Shown in pieces: positions 1 through 8,895 of a DNA stretch of 32,356 bases. A model generated the notes under the pieces. It saw only the letters and a list, made by a program, of their open reading frames with translations, was not told where the DNA came from and made no database searches. The stretch's first letter is position 1. Each line of letters begins with the position of its first letter. The DNA lies in NCBI GenBank assembly GCA_004292515.1, contig RDXB01000066.1:1-32356 (forward strand), read 5' to 3'. The DNA is from Oscillatoriales cyanobacterium. GTDB lineage: Bacteria; Cyanobacteriota; Cyanobacteriia; CACIAM-69d. Made by a program: the position numbers and the translations under genes.

Positions 1-2
1 GA

Positions 3-86
3 GGTAAGCGTAAATCCAGTTCGCTGGTAGCAGCCGATGAAGCGTCAACCCGTGGTCTAGTCGAGCAGCTTCGGTTGTTCGGTTAG
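3..86 (+). CDS. Possible C-terminal tail of a gene entering from the left edge
   Basis: An open frame runs from the window edge to a TAG stop at 84-86. Its 27 visible residues begin GKRKSSSLVAADEAS and end EQLRLFG, with a basic start and an amphipathic end. This could be the last codons of an upstream plus-strand gene, but it is too short to assign to a family and could be chance. The stretch from 87 to 304 after it holds nothing I can support. Confidence 0.25.
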   Translation, partial: GKRKSSSLVAADEASTRGLVEQLRLFG

Positions 87-304
87 GGCCGGAATCCCCA
101 CGCCTTTAGGCTGGGAAGGATGTCAAGAATCTACAAAATTCATGGGTCGAGACCTAACCACTGACGGGGGAATGGTGGCGATGTTCTGGATGGGAGTCGA
201 GACCCACGACCGGGGCCAAATTCACTAGCAATCTGTGCCAGTTTAGGCAAAGTTGCGCCAAGATGAAGCGTCTGGCTTCCCCCTCTGTCCGGTGGACTGG
301 AATC

Positions 305-1102
305 ATGTCGGAGTCTTCTGTGGCAGCTCAAGCCTTTTACTCAAGCGATCGCTGCACCCTCTACCAGGGTAATTGTCTAGACATTTTGCCCACCTTGCCC
401 GCCAGCAGTGTGGATCTGATTTTTGCCGATCCACCCTACAACCTCTCTAACGACGGATTTACCTGCCACGGAGGGCGCGCCGTCAGCGTCAACAAAGGCG
501 ACTGGGACCGTAGCCAAGGGATTCAGCAAGACTTTGAATTTCACAAAGCATGGATTCAAGAATGCCGCCGCCTGCTGAAACCCAACGGCACGATTTGGAT
601 CTCCGGCACCTACCACAACATCTACGCCTGTGGGTTTGCGCTGCAATGGCTGGACTTCCACATCCTGAACGATATCTGTTGGTATAAACCCAATGCCAGC
701 CCGAACTTATCCTGTCGATTTTTTACGGCCAGTCACGAAACCTTGCTCTGGGCCCGCAAGAGCAAAAAGGGCAAGCACACTTTTAATTACGAGGCCATGA
801 AAACGGGTGATTTTCCACGGGATGGGCTGAAGATTCCGGGACGACAGATGCGGAGCGTTTGGTCAATTCCCACACCGCCGGCCTCAGAAAAAAATCAGGG
901 CAAACATCCCACCCAAAAGCCGCTGGATTTGCTCGATCGCCTCCTGTTAGCCAGCACCAATCCCGGCGATGTGGTGCTCGATCCCTTTGCGGGCAGCGGC
1001 ACGACGGGCTTGGCGGCCCTGCGCCACGATCGCACCTTCATTGGCATTGACAAAGAACCCGATTATTTGCAACTGACGATCGCCCGTTTATCTCAGATCT
1101 AG
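305..1102 (+). CDS. Beta-class site-specific DNA methyltransferase (N6-adenine or N4-cytosine type)
   Basis: About 265 residues. The catalytic motif IV (DPPY, residues 42-45, in DLIFADPPYNLS) comes first and the AdoMet-binding motif I (DPFAGSGT, residues 226-233) is near the C-terminus. This is the beta-class order seen in HinfI/CcrM-like enzymes. The segment GKHPTQKPLDLL just before motif I is also typical of the family. DPPY favours adenine-N6 methylation, but some N4-cytosine enzymes also carry it. No restriction endonuclease lies beside it, so within this window it looks like a solitary methyltransferase. An in-frame ATG at 263 would add 14 residues. I prefer 305 because the family core starts soon after it and the extra residues look unconserved. 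The target site cannot be read from sequence. A 15-bp-period duplication covers its stop codon. Confidence 0.9.
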   Translation: MSESSVAAQAFYSSDRCTLYQGNCLDILPTLPASSVDLIFADPPYNLSNDGFTCHGGRAVSVNKGDWDRSQGIQQDFEFHKAWIQECRRLLKPNGTIWISGTYHNIYACGFALQWLDFHILNDICWYKPNASPNLSCRFFTASHETLLWARKSKKGKHTFNYEAMKTGDFPRDGLKIPGRQMRSVWSIPTPPASEKNQGKHPTQKPLDLLDRLLLASTNPGDVVLDPFAGSGTTGLAALRHDRTFIGIDKEPDYLQLTIARLSQI

Positions 1103-1126
1103 GCATTGATTCTCTAGGCATTGATT
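1098..1126. repeat. Short tandem duplication over the methyltransferase stop codon
   Basis: TCTAGGCATTGATT occurs at 1098-1111 and again at 1113-1126, a period of 15 bp. The first copy contains the TAG stop of the methyltransferase gene. It is a perfect 14-bp repeat and looks like a slippage duplication. Confidence 0.8.
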
Positions 1127-1257
1127 CAGGGACTCAACCGTTGAAGATGGCCTGCCCGGAAAGGCTCGATCGGCAAAAGTGGCCCACCACTCCGGCTGTA
1201 AGATAATGGCCAAGCAACCAGGGCAATGAAGGGCCAATCAAGGGTTAATCAATCGCG

Positions 1258-1986
1258 ATGAATAAACTGATCAAAGGTTTGCGCCAGTTCCAGCAAGACT
1301 ATTTCGCCTCGCACCAGCGGCTGTTTGAAGAGCTTTCCCACGGTCAAAAACCGCGCGTATTGTTTGTTTCTTGTTCCGATTCCCGCGTTGACCCTGAGTT
1401 GATTACCCAATCGGAACCCGGCGAGATCTTTGTGATTCGCAATGCGGGCAACATCATGCCGCCCTACGGCGCGGCCAATGGGGGCGAAGGGGCCACGCTG
1501 GAATATGCGATCGAAGCTCTCGGGGTCAGCGACATCGTGGTTTGTGGCCATTCCCACTGCGGGGCCATGAAAGGCCTGTTAAAGGTCAAGGAACTGCAAG
1601 ATACGATGCCTCTGGTGAGTCGTTGGCTAGAACACGCGGAAGCAACGCGCCAAGTGGTGCTCAAAAACTACACGCCTTGTTCAGGGGAAGATTTGATCGA
1701 AATTGCGGTGGCGGAAAATGTCCTGACCCAAATCGATAATCTCCGCACCTATCCCTGTGTGCGGGCCAAGCTGAACCAAGGCCGACTGAAGCTACACGCT
1801 TGGGTTTATGAAATCGAAACCGGGCGGGTCTATGCCTACGATCCGATCGCCCAGGAATATGTGGAACCGGAGCGCGCTTGGGATACGCCGATGCCGGCCT
1901 TGACCTTGCCCCAGCGCCAAGCCCAGGCCTGTAGTTGGTTGCCGCCGGAACAGTCGGAGCGGATTTACCGTGGAGCCAAGGTCTAG
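1258..1986 (+). CDS. ccaA: Beta-carbonic anhydrase, carboxysomal CcaA/IcfA type
   Basis: A 242-residue beta-class carbonic anhydrase that interconverts CO2 and bicarbonate. The zinc site is visible: Cys39 and the Asp41-Arg43 dyad in CSDSR, then His98 and Cys101 in GHSHCG. After the catalytic core the protein continues with a C-terminal extension ending WLPPEQSERIYRG, which closely resembles the end of carboxysomal IcfA of Synechococcus elongatus as I recall it (WLAPEQ...RIYRG). The role is therefore probably to supply CO2 to Rubisco inside beta-carboxysomes. The linker before the end is shorter than in S. elongatus. It starts at an ATG and stands alone on the plus strand. It converges on cobI, whose stop is only about 20 bp away. 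No other carboxysome gene is in the window. Confidence 0.93.
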   Translation: MNKLIKGLRQFQQDYFASHQRLFEELSHGQKPRVLFVSCSDSRVDPELITQSEPGEIFVIRNAGNIMPPYGAANGGEGATLEYAIEALGVSDIVVCGHSHCGAMKGLLKVKELQDTMPLVSRWLEHAEATRQVVLKNYTPCSGEDLIEIAVAENVLTQIDNLRTYPCVRAKLNQGRLKLHAWVYEIETGRVYAYDPIAQEYVEPERAWDTPMPALTLPQRQAQACSWLPPEQSERIYRGAKV

Positions 1987-2007
1987 CCAGCGCGCCCGGG
2001 CCGTTCC

Positions 2008-2751
2008 TTAGGCCTCCTGGCGATCGCGGGGATTGTTGGCGCTGGGAATCACAATCAGCGACCAGTAGGGCACATGGGCCGGGTCGATCGCGCCGATCGG
2101 GCGGATTTGTTGGGTGGGCAGGGTGGCCCGTTCAACGTAGCGGGCGCGTTCCAGCAGGCCCAATTCTGTCAGGATCGATCGCACCTTGGCAAAGTGTCGC
2201 CCCAGCTTGATGATCACGGCTGCGTCGCTGTGGGCCAGTCGATCGCGCAGGGTGGACCGATCGAGCGTGGCCGGGGCGATTGTCAGTACGTCTTGGCGGT
2301 AGGTGAGGGGCAATCCGGCCACGGCCGCCGCTGCCAGGGTTGAGGAAATACCCGGAACCACTTCTGTGGGAAACCGATCGGCCAGGCGATCGAGCAAGTA
2401 CATAAATGATCCGTAGAGCATCGGTTCGCCCTCGCAAAGCACCACCACATCGCGCCCCCCTTGCAGGTGCGAGGCAATTTCGGCGGCCCCGCGATCGTAG
2501 CTCGGTTGGGCCGACTGGCGCGGGCTAAAGGGCAAAATGATCGGCACTTCCAGTTGCTCGGGGCGCAAAAAATCCGCCACGATCGCCCGGGCCACCGATT
2601 CCCCATCGGCCGCTGCCGGATAGGCTACCACGGACGCAGCAGTTAGCAGGCGGTGGGCCTTGAGGGTCAGCAATTCGGGATCGCCTGGCCCCACGCCAAT
2701 TCCGTAGAGCTTGCCCGTTGAGGGTTGGTCGAGGGCGGGGCGATCGCTCAT
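2008..2751 (-). CDS. cobI: Precorrin-2 C20-methyltransferase
   Basis: About 247 residues of the tetrapyrrole (corrin/porphyrin) methylase fold. It transfers methyl from S-adenosylmethionine to C20 of precorrin-2 in cobalamin synthesis. The N-terminal glycine-rich motif reads GIGVGPGDPELLTLKA, and LCEGEPMLYGSFMYL, characteristic of the C20 enzyme, is near the middle. The frame stays open upstream to 3015, but that stretch overlaps cobH. The ATG at 2751 overlaps the cobH stop as ATGA, which implies translational coupling and fixes the start. An oxygen-sensitive CbiL-type cobalt-precorrin enzyme is the alternative name; the two cannot be separated by eye. Confidence 0.9.
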   Translation of the reverse strand: MSDRPALDQPSTGKLYGIGVGPGDPELLTLKAHRLLTAASVVAYPAAADGESVARAIVADFLRPEQLEVPIILPFSPRQSAQPSYDRGAAEIASHLQGGRDVVVLCEGEPMLYGSFMYLLDRLADRFPTEVVPGISSTLAAAAVAGLPLTYRQDVLTIAPATLDRSTLRDRLAHSDAAVIIKLGRHFAKVRSILTELGLLERARYVERATLPTQQIRPIGAIDPAHVPYWSLIVIPSANNPRDRQEA

Positions 2752-3380
2752 GCTTCCAACTCCCGAGCCAAGGCATTCACGGCCGCAGCGGCGATCGCAC
2801 TGCCTCCCCGTCGGCCTTGCAGAGCAATGAACGGCACGCCACGCGATCGGGCAATCAATTCCGCCTTCGACTCCGCCGCCCCCACAAAGCCCACCGGACA
2901 GCCCACAATCAACGCCGGTTTGGGCCAACCCGCATCCAACAATTCCAGCAAATGAAACAGGGCCGTCGGTGCATTGCCGATCGCCACCACCGACCTGGCC
3001 AAGTGCGATCGCCACAGTTCCACCGCCGCCGCCGATCGGGTGTTGCCGATTTGTTGAGCCAGTTCCGGCACGCCCGGATCATTCAGGGTGCAAATCACCG
3101 AATTCTCAGCGGGCAAGCGGCGGCGAATAATCCCCTGAGCGACCATAGGCACATCACACAAAATTCCAGCTCCTGCCTGCAAGGCCGCCCGCCCAATCTC
3201 CGCCGCACCGGCCGAGGCCGCCAGATCCATCACCAGATCTGGCATCCCGCAGGCATGAACCATCCGCACGGCCACCGGTTGTAGGTCGGCGGGCAAGCGA
3301 TCGAGATCGGTTTCAGCCCGAATCGTGGCGAAGGACTGCCGGTAAATATGATCCCCATTGCGGAGATAGTCTAATTCCAT
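2748..3380 (-). CDS. cobH: Precorrin-8X methylmutase
   Basis: About 210 residues. It moves the C11 methyl group of precorrin-8X to C12, giving hydrogenobyrinic acid (or the cobalt form, CbiC). Family marks include RMVHACGMPDLV with the catalytic histidine, LNDPGVPELAQ, and the C-terminal VGFVGAAESKAEL and GRRGGSAIAAAAVNAL. The ATG at 3380 gives a normal N-terminus (MELDYLRNGDHIYRQSF). An in-frame GTG at 3404 would add eight residues. It is 89 bp after ilvD and overlaps cobI by 4 bp, so the order is ilvD-cobH-cobI. Its start lies in a perfect 17-bp tandem duplication that creates a second ATG in another frame, described separately. Confidence 0.92.
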   Translation of the reverse strand: MELDYLRNGDHIYRQSFATIRAETDLDRLPADLQPVAVRMVHACGMPDLVMDLAASAGAAEIGRAALQAGAGILCDVPMVAQGIIRRRLPAENSVICTLNDPGVPELAQQIGNTRSAAAVELWRSHLARSVVAIGNAPTALFHLLELLDAGWPKPALIVGCPVGFVGAAESKAELIARSRGVPFIALQGRRGGSAIAAAAVNALARELEA

Positions 3381-3397
3381 GCGCCACCCAATTCCAT
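3371..3397 (-). promoter_or_regulatory. Eight-codon upstream ORF overlapping the cobH start
   Basis: The duplicated ATG at 3397-3395 opens a frame coding MELGGAWN and stops with TAG at 3373-3371. That is seven bases past the first base of cobH's ATG (3380). Ribosomes starting at the upstream copy would finish inside cobH. It could act as a leader or decoy, or be a harmless by-product of slippage. The sequence is seen directly; any regulatory effect is inference. Confidence 0.35.
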
Positions 3398-3407
3398 GCG
3401 CCACCCA
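3374..3407. repeat. Perfect 17-bp tandem duplication at the cobH start
   Basis: ATTCCATGCGCCACCCA occurs twice head to tail, at 3374-3390 and 3391-3407, with no mismatch. On the minus strand each copy contains GCGCATGGAAT, so the cobH start codon and its immediate upstream bases are doubled. Confidence 0.95.
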
Positions 3408-3430
3408 CCTGATGGATGATCAACCATTCA

Positions 3431-3461
3431 GGGGCGATCAAGATCCAAGCTCGATCGCCCC
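3431..3461. other. Stem-loop between ilvD and cobH
   Basis: GGGGCGATC at 3431-3439 pairs with GATCGCCCC at 3453-3461 (9 bp, 13-nt loop). It lies in the 89-bp ilvD-cobH gap. No U-tract follows on the minus strand, so it may be an mRNA processing or partial termination structure rather than a full terminator. The arms are HIP1-like. Confidence 0.4.
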
Positions 3462-3469
3462 CCAACGCC

Positions 3470-5155
3470 CTAGAGCAGGTTTAAATCCGTAACCGCGCCT
3501 AGGCTACTAGAGGACACGAGCTTGGCATATTTGGCCAAAGTGCCCCGCTTGTAGCGCGGTTCCGGTGCTTGCCAGTGGGCCCGCCGGGTCGCTAGTTCCT
3601 CGTCAGACACATTCAGTTGCAACTGGCGGTTCGGTGCATCGATCGTGATGCTGTCCCCCTCTTGGACAAGGGCGATCGTCCCGCCCACGGCCGCTTCGGG
3701 GGCCACGTGACCCACCACCATGCCGTAAGTCCCGCCCGAGAAACGGCCATCGGTGATCAGCCCCACCGAGTCGCCCAGGCCCGCGCCAATGATCGCCGCC
3801 GTCGGAGCCAGCATCTCCCGCATCCCAGGGCCGCCCTTGGGCCCTTCGTAGCGGATCACAACCACATCGCCGGGGTTGATTTGGTTGGCTAAAATCGCCT
3901 TCAGGCAATCCTCTTCCGACTCAAACACCCGCGCCGGGCCGGTGATCACCGGGTTTTTCACGCCGCTGATTTTGGCCACGGAGCCTTCGCTGGCCAAGTT
4001 GCCCTTCAGGATCGCCAAGTGGCCCTGTTGGTAAACCGGCTTGTCGAAGGGCCGGATTACGTCTTGGTCGGCGCGCGGCTCGTCGGGGATGTCGGCCAGG
4101 GTTTCAGCGATCGTCTTGCCGGTAATCGTCAGGCAGTCGCCATGCAACAACCCGCGATTCAACAGCATTTTCATCACTTGGGGAATGCCGCCGGCCTTGT
4201 GCAGATCGGTGGCTACATAGCGGCCGCTGGGTTTCAGGTCACAGAACACGGGCACGCGGGCGCGGATCTCTTCAAAATCATCGAGGGTGAGGGGCACGCC
4301 GATCGTGTTGGCGATCGCCAGCAGGTGCAATACCGAGTTGGTGGAACCGCCCACGGCCATGATCACCGAGATCGCATTTTCAAAGGCTGGGCGGGTCAGG
4401 ATTTGCTTGGGGGTGCGGCGGGCTTTGATTGCTTCGGCCAACACGCGGGCCGACTCGGCAGCACTGGCGGCCTTCTCGCCATCCTCGGCGGCCATCGTGG
4501 AAGAGTAGGGCAAGCTCATGCCCATGGCCTCGTAGGCGCTGGACATGGTGTTGGCGGTGAACATGCCGCCGCAAGACCCCACGCCGGGACAGGCATTGTT
4601 TTCGACGGCCATCAGGCGGGCTTCGTCGATTTTGCCCGCGCTGAACTGACCGACTGCTTCAAAGGCGCTGACGACGGTTAGATCTTCGCCATTCAAGTGG
4701 CCGGGCTTGATCGTGCCGCCGTAGACAAAGATGGCGGGGATGTCTAGCCGGGCCATGGCGATCATGGCTCCGGGCATATTTTTATCGCAACCCCCGATCG
4801 CCAGGATGCCGTCCAGACTTTGGCCGTTACAGACGGTTTCGATCGAGTCGGCGATCACATCGCGCGACACCAGGGAATATTTCATCCCTTCAGTGCCCAT
4901 CGAAATCCCATCACTGATCGTGATCGTGCCAAAAATTTGGGGCATCACACCCGCTGCCCGGGCGGCGGCCATGGCGCTGTCGGCCAGGGTGGCAATGCCC
5001 ATATTGCAAGGGGTGATGGTGCTGTAGGCGCTGGCGATGCCGACGATCGGTTTGCTGAAGTCGTTGTCGCCAAAGCCCACGGCCCGGAGCATGGCGCGGT
5101 TGGGTGCTCGCTGAACGCCGCCGGTGACTTGTTGGCTGCGGAAGTTGTCGGACAT
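3470..5155 (-). CDS. ilvD: Dihydroxy-acid dehydratase
   Basis: 561 residues, the usual length. It dehydrates 2,3-dihydroxy-isovalerate and 2,3-dihydroxy-3-methylvalerate to the 2-oxo acids of valine and isoleucine synthesis. Three cysteines placed as iron-sulfur ligands are visible: Cys50 (PCNMGIATL), Cys123 (GGCDKNMPG) and Cys195 ([14 protein letters not shown]). Their spacing agrees with the [2Fe-2S] plant/cyanobacterial type. The C-terminal domain contains [12 protein letters not shown] and DGRFSGG. I chose the ATG at 5155 (MSDNFRSQ) over the upstream start at 5200 because it gives the family length. It is the first gene of the likely ilvD-cobH-cobI transcript; ilvD has no known link to cobalamin synthesis. 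Confidence 0.97.
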   Translation of the reverse strand: MSDNFRSQQVTGGVQRAPNRAMLRAVGFGDNDFSKPIVGIASAYSTITPCNMGIATLADSAMAAARAAGVMPQIFGTITISDGISMGTEGMKYSLVSRDVIADSIETVCNGQSLDGILAIGGCDKNMPGAMIAMARLDIPAIFVYGGTIKPGHLNGEDLTVVSAFEAVGQFSAGKIDEARLMAVENNACPGVGSCGGMFTANTMSSAYEAMGMSLPYSSTMAAEDGEKAASAAESARVLAEAIKARRTPKQILTRPAFENAISVIMAVGGSTNSVLHLLAIANTIGVPLTLDDFEEIRARVPVFCDLKPSGRYVATDLHKAGGIPQVMKMLLNRGLLHGDCLTITGKTIAETLADIPDEPRADQDVIRPFDKPVYQQGHLAILKGNLASEGSVAKISGVKNPVITGPARVFESEEDCLKAILANQINPGDVVVIRYEGPKGGPGMREMLAPTAAIIGAGLGDSVGLITDGRFSGGTYGMVVGHVAPEAAVGGTIALVQEGDSITIDAPNRQLQLNVSDEELATRRAHWQAPEPRYKRGTLAKYAKLVSSSSLGAVTDLNLL

Positions 5156-5269
5156 GGGGTTGCTCTCTCTAGCCGATCCAAAAAAGCGATCTTTTAGCAA
5201 CCTTTCATTGTTGCACTGAGGCTGGCGGATCGGCCTGCCGGCCCCTGGATTGCCCGGAGCTGATTTCTC

Positions 5270-5293
5270 AAGTTCCTCAGTAAGTTCCTCAGT
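5270..5293. repeat. Perfect 12-bp tandem duplication
   Basis: AAGTTCCTCAGT is repeated head to tail at 5270-5281 and 5282-5293, just upstream of ilvD and immediately before the end of the SGNH hydrolase gene. Confidence 0.85.
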
Positions 5294-5299
5294 CAGGGT

Positions 5300-6499
5300 T
5301 TAGGGGTTAGTGTCGTCGTCGGTGGTGCGGCCGGCGGCGGGGGTGCTGGGTCGGGGGCTGGGGCTAGTCGTGCTCGATCGCCCATCGCGGGCACTGTCGC
5401 TGGCCGGGCGCGGCTTACTGGCCGGCGTGGAGCTGCTGGTTTTGGGGGTTGGGGTGGCCTTGCCGGTCTCCGGCAGCGCTTTGGGGCGCGGGGTCGTCGA
5501 TTGACGATCATCGGCGGAGAGACTGGCCGCGCTCGATCGCAACAGTTGCAAGTAGGAGTCGAGGGCCGCCCGCCAAACCAGGTAGCCCCGATCGCTCAGA
5601 TGCAGGCCATCGGTGGTGAGGTCAGGATGCAAAATGCCGGTGTTATCGCTAAACATGGCAAACAGGTTAAGATAATCAACCCGTTCATCACGCGCCACTT
5701 GGGCTAGGCGATTATTGATGCGCTTGAGCTTGGCCGTTTGGGCCCGCTCTAGGCGCGCGCGCCCTTCCCAGGTAGACAGCCGCCCCCGGTGAGGCAGCAG
5801 GGATTGCAACACAATGCGCGATCGGGGATGGGCCGATCGCAACTCACGCACGATGGCCCGCTGATTCTCAACGATCGTGTCTTCACCCACCCCTTGCAGC
5901 AAGTCGTTGATCCCGATCGCCACAAAAATTGCTTCGGGCTGGAGCTGGGAAATATCGCTGAGGCGGCGCAGCAAACCGCGCGTCGTTTCACCAGAAACGC
6001 CCTGATTCAGCCAAGCCGCCTGATTCGGCAGCAACCGCACAGGAAACGCCAAGCTCAACGAGTCCCCCGTCAGCACCGCCAATCTTGTTGGCCGTCGTTG
6101 CGCCATGGCGGCCGCTTCCTGTCGCCGCCGCCTCACCGAGCCTTCGTAGCTGTCGGGGGCCGGGGGCAAAGAGCGCGTGGGGCGGGACACCGTAGCCGCC
6201 ACCGCTTGGGACGGGGCCCGCTCGGCCGTTTCTTTCATTTGCTGCACCTGGCTCGCCACTTGAGCGATCGCCTTACTAGCAGCCCGATCGAGTCCCGTCA
6301 CGATCGTAATTAGGGCGATCGCCAAGAGGCCATTTCCCCACAGCGACCACCGCACCCACCAGGGAGCCAAGGGCCGCGATGGCGAGAAACCAGAGCGTCG
6401 AGACCGGCCGCTCCGGAGCTTAAAAATATCTGTTCGGCGAGTGCGCGATCGAGAAAACACGACAGGCCCTGAAACGCTACAGCGGCGTGATTTCCCCAA
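5300..6499 (-). CDS. Membrane-anchored SGNH/GDSL-family hydrolase
   Basis: Up to 399 residues. A basic N-terminus is followed by one hydrophobic helix (about residues 54-70, WGNGLLAIALITIVTG), a linker, an SGNH esterase/lipase domain (about 138-320) and a Ser/Thr/Pro-rich tail (about 321-399). The four SGNH blocks are visible: GDS with Ser147, Gly in NQGVSGETT, Asn198 in GIND, and Asp297/His300 in DGLHLSD. The topology suggests an inner-membrane anchor with the catalytic domain outside the cytoplasm. The substrate is unknown; acyl esters of lipids or cell-wall polysaccharides are typical for the family. The frame opens with TTG at 6499, and no ATG gives a complete N-terminus, so the start is uncertain. 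It follows amt in the same direction but a likely terminator separates them. Confidence 0.8.
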   Translation of the reverse strand: MGKSRRCSVSGPVVFSRSRTRRTDIFKLRSGRSRRSGFSPSRPLAPWWVRWSLWGNGLLAIALITIVTGLDRAASKAIAQVASQVQQMKETAERAPSQAVAATVSRPTRSLPPAPDSYEGSVRRRRQEAAAMAQRRPTRLAVLTGDSLSLAFPVRLLPNQAAWLNQGVSGETTRGLLRRLSDISQLQPEAIFVAIGINDLLQGVGEDTIVENQRAIVRELRSAHPRSRIVLQSLLPHRGRLSTWEGRARLERAQTAKLKRINNRLAQVARDERVDYLNLFAMFSDNTGILHPDLTTDGLHLSDRGYLVWRAALDSYLQLLRSSAASLSADDRQSTTPRPKALPETGKATPTPKTSSSTPASKPRPASDSARDGRSSTTSPSPRPSTPAAGRTTDDDTNP

Positions 6500-6593
6500 A
6501 CTCGACCCGCCTGCATGGCATTTGCATCGGCTCGAGCATCAAGCCATAAAGACTCTAGCGAACTTTGGCCGGAAAAAAAACACTCTCAAAATA

Positions 6594-6619
6594 CAAATGG
6601 GGGCGATCACCCCCATTTG
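6594..6619 (-). terminator. Probable terminator of amt
   Basis: CAAATGGGGG at 6594-6603 pairs perfectly with CCCCCATTTG at 6610-6619 around a 6-nt loop. On the minus strand the hairpin is followed by TATTTTGAG and, slightly further, an eight-T run (6573-6580). It lies about 90 bp after the amt stop and before the SGNH gene. Confidence 0.55.
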
Positions 6620-6710
6620 TCAAATTAGTGACCCTGATACTGAAGCTCTCCGGGTGATCATCGGTCGGTGATCGCCCCTAGCAGCCCAGCCAGCATCCCT
6701 AGCACGGCCC

Positions 6711-8240
6711 TTACTCAGCCCCACCCAGACCCGGCTCGCTCGTGGGGCCGATCGTCGTATTGTCCTTCAAGAAGCCCGTGTAAGCTTCCATACCATGCTC
6801 GCCGATGTCGAGACCCATGGCCTCTTCCTCCGGCGACACCCGAATACCCCCAAAGGCATTCAGCACAGACCAGAAAATCGTTGAGAGCAACACGGTCACC
6901 CCACCAACGATCGCCACACCCAGCAGTTGAATCCCCAACTGGGTGAAACCACCGCCATAGAACAGGCCCAAGCCCGCCACATCAGCGCCGGTCGCATCCT
7001 TTCCAATGCTGAACAGGCCCACCGCGATCGTGCCCCAAACGCCACAGACCAAGTGCACCGAAGTCGCACCTACCGGGTCGTCAATTTTTAGCACCGAGTC
7101 AAAGAAGCCAACCGCCAGCACCACCAAGATGCCCGCGATCCCACCGATCAACACCGCACCGGGGTAGTCCACCACGTTGCAGCCCGCCGTAACGGCCACC
7201 AAACCAGCCAAGATGCCGTTGATCACCATCGATAGATCCGGCTTGCCCGACAACCACCAAGATGTGGCCGTGGCCGTCAAACCACCCGCTGCGCCGGCCA
7301 AGTTGGTCGTCACCGCAATGTAGGGAACTGCCGCATTCACCGCCAAGGTCGAACCGGGGTTAAACCCAAACCAGCCGATCCACAAGATCAAGCAACCCAG
7401 CGTGGCGATGCTCATGTTGTGGCCCGGAATGGCGCGGGGCTTGCCGTTTTCGTACTTGCCCATCCGGGGACCGAGAATGGCAGCACCCATCAGCGCTGCC
7501 CAGCCACCCACGGAGTGCACCGCCGTCGAACCGGCAAAGTCACGGAAGCCCATGTTAAACAGCCAACCGCCCGTGCCGCTCCAGATCCAACGACCCGTGA
7601 TCGCGTAGGCAACCCCCACCAACAGCAGACTAAAAATCAAGAAGTCTACAAACTTGATCCGCTCAGCCACTGCCCCGGAAACGATCGTTGCCGCCGTGCC
7701 CGCAAAGGCCACCTGGAACATGAAGTGCAATGAGACGGGCAAACCAGTGGCTTCGATGCCGTAGGCCTTGGGATCGCCGGTCAGGAAGAAGCCCGTGGTG
7801 CCAATGATGTTGTTGCCTTGGGCAAACATGAAGCCGTAGCCCAATGCCCAAAAGGCCAAGGTTGCCAGTGCAAATACGATCAGGTTCTTGGTTAGAACGT
7901 TGACGGCGTTTTTCTGACGACAGAAACCGGTTTCCAACATGCAGAACCCGGCGTTCATGAAGATGACCAGGATGGTAGCGACCATGACCCAGGCCATGTT
8001 CAGCAGTCCTTGTACATCCTCGGGTTTGAGGGGTTCTGCGGCATTGGCTGCGAGGCCCCAAGCGCCGACGATGATGGCGGCTAGCGGAACGCAGACCAGC
8101 CAAGTAAGGGGAACGCGGCCAAATACAGCGCGGTAGAACGATCGGCCGGCGTTTAGAAGCTGGTCGATGGAGCGATCGGTGCCTTCAGCAAGGGGAGTTG
8201 TGCGCCCCCTGCGACGACCCGAGAACTTAAGCCTAGCCAT
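6711..8240 (-). CDS. amt: Ammonium transporter (Amt family)
   Basis: 509 residues. It is an inner-membrane channel that takes up ammonium. A basic N-terminal extension of about 40 residues leads into a signal-like hydrophobic stretch ending AANAAEP, then about eleven membrane helices begin with [20 protein letters not shown]. The two pore histidines lie in [16 protein letters not shown] and [12 protein letters not shown], as expected for Amt/MEP/Rh. [11 protein letters not shown] is a family signature. The C-terminal tail ([12 protein letters not shown]-like, here [19 protein letters not shown]) is the cytosolic region contacted by GlnB/GlnK PII proteins in relatives. The N-terminal extension is longer than in many homologues, so the true start could lie inside it. 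Upstream I found no clean NtcA box. Confidence 0.96.
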   Translation of the reverse strand: MARLKFSGRRRGRTTPLAEGTDRSIDQLLNAGRSFYRAVFGRVPLTWLVCVPLAAIIVGAWGLAANAAEPLKPEDVQGLLNMAWVMVATILVIFMNAGFCMLETGFCRQKNAVNVLTKNLIVFALATLAFWALGYGFMFAQGNNIIGTTGFFLTGDPKAYGIEATGLPVSLHFMFQVAFAGTAATIVSGAVAERIKFVDFLIFSLLLVGVAYAITGRWIWSGTGGWLFNMGFRDFAGSTAVHSVGGWAALMGAAILGPRMGKYENGKPRAIPGHNMSIATLGCLILWIGWFGFNPGSTLAVNAAVPYIAVTTNLAGAAGGLTATATSWWLSGKPDLSMVINGILAGLVAVTAGCNVVDYPGAVLIGGIAGILVVLAVGFFDSVLKIDDPVGATSVHLVCGVWGTIAVGLFSIGKDATGADVAGLGLFYGGGFTQLGIQLLGVAIVGGVTVLLSTIFWSVLNAFGGIRVSPEEEAMGLDIGEHGMEAYTGFLKDNTTIGPTSEPGLGGAE

Positions 8241-8346
8241 AGACTGATGGTTCCTAAACGGGTTGATGGATGATGGTTAAGGCTGGATTGAGGAAATCTC
8301 TTATAACTCTGATAAGGAGATTGAGTTTCCATGGGCCAGCGGGGGT

Positions 8347-8359
8347 GAGAGTAACTCTC
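8347..8359. other. Small interrupted palindrome upstream of amt
   Basis: GAGAGT-A-ACTCTC lies about 110 bp upstream of the amt start. It could be an operator half or chance. It does not match GTA-N8-TAC for NtcA. Confidence 0.2.
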
Positions 8360-8630
8360 AAGTTGATGAGCCAATCGCCCGAGTCACCCGGTGAGTCTTC
8401 CGAGTGATCCAACCAACGTCAGGAACTGTTATTGGCGGATCAGGCTCAACAACGGGATCGAAGGGGTCGATGCCAGATTCGAGACGGGGGGTCGCCGGAG
8501 GCTGCCCTGCAAGAGGAGGGACAGGGTGGCGATCGAGCGATCGACGAACGCTTGCCTTTAGCATTGCCTTAGACACAGGCAATTGCAGCAAGTTTGTCTG
8601 ATAACGTTCTGTATCTAGCGATACTGACAA
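8358..8630 (-). CDS. Uncertain small Asp/Pro-rich ORF in the amt upstream region
   Basis: An open frame of up to 90 residues (TTG start) or 68 residues from an internal ATG near 8564. It is rich in Pro and Asp (DPFDPVVEPDPPITVPD) with basic ends. It points the same way as amt. There is no convincing ribosome site and no family I recognise. The whole stretch 8241-8895 otherwise contains only conflicting short frames on both strands, so this is a weak candidate. Confidence 0.25.
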   Translation of the reverse strand: MSVSLDTERYQTNLLQLPVSKAMLKASVRRSLDRHPVPPLAGQPPATPRLESGIDPFDPVVEPDPPITVPDVGWITRKTHRVTRAIGSST

Positions 8631-8895
8631 CTAGTAGGTCTAGACGCGCTCCAGTCACCAATGAGGGAACTACCCTGACTGCGGGTCTCGCTGATGCGGT
8701 GCAGATCCTGGTTTCTGGGCCAAGCCCGATCGCCGCGATCGCGTCTAGGACGGACAATGAAGAACGGGCGCGATGCCAGGGCTGGGCGGCTGGCTAGGCT
8801 TGCTCGATGGATCACCCATGGATTGCCAGAGTGCTGGTCATGTCCCCTAATTTGCGTTTCCAATGCAGCCACTAAGTGCACGATGAGGGTCTCCC

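Noticed and set aside
2008-3015. 335-residue version of CobI
   Set aside because: The first 88 codons overlap cobH in another frame; the ATGA overlap start at 2751 gives the correct family N-terminus.
8241-8430. NtcA-binding site upstream of amt
   Set aside because: AAC-N8-TAC is present on the minus strand near 8350, but the first half-site does not match GTA and its distance to the likely -10 (TTATAA/TATAAG) is about twice the usual 22 bp.
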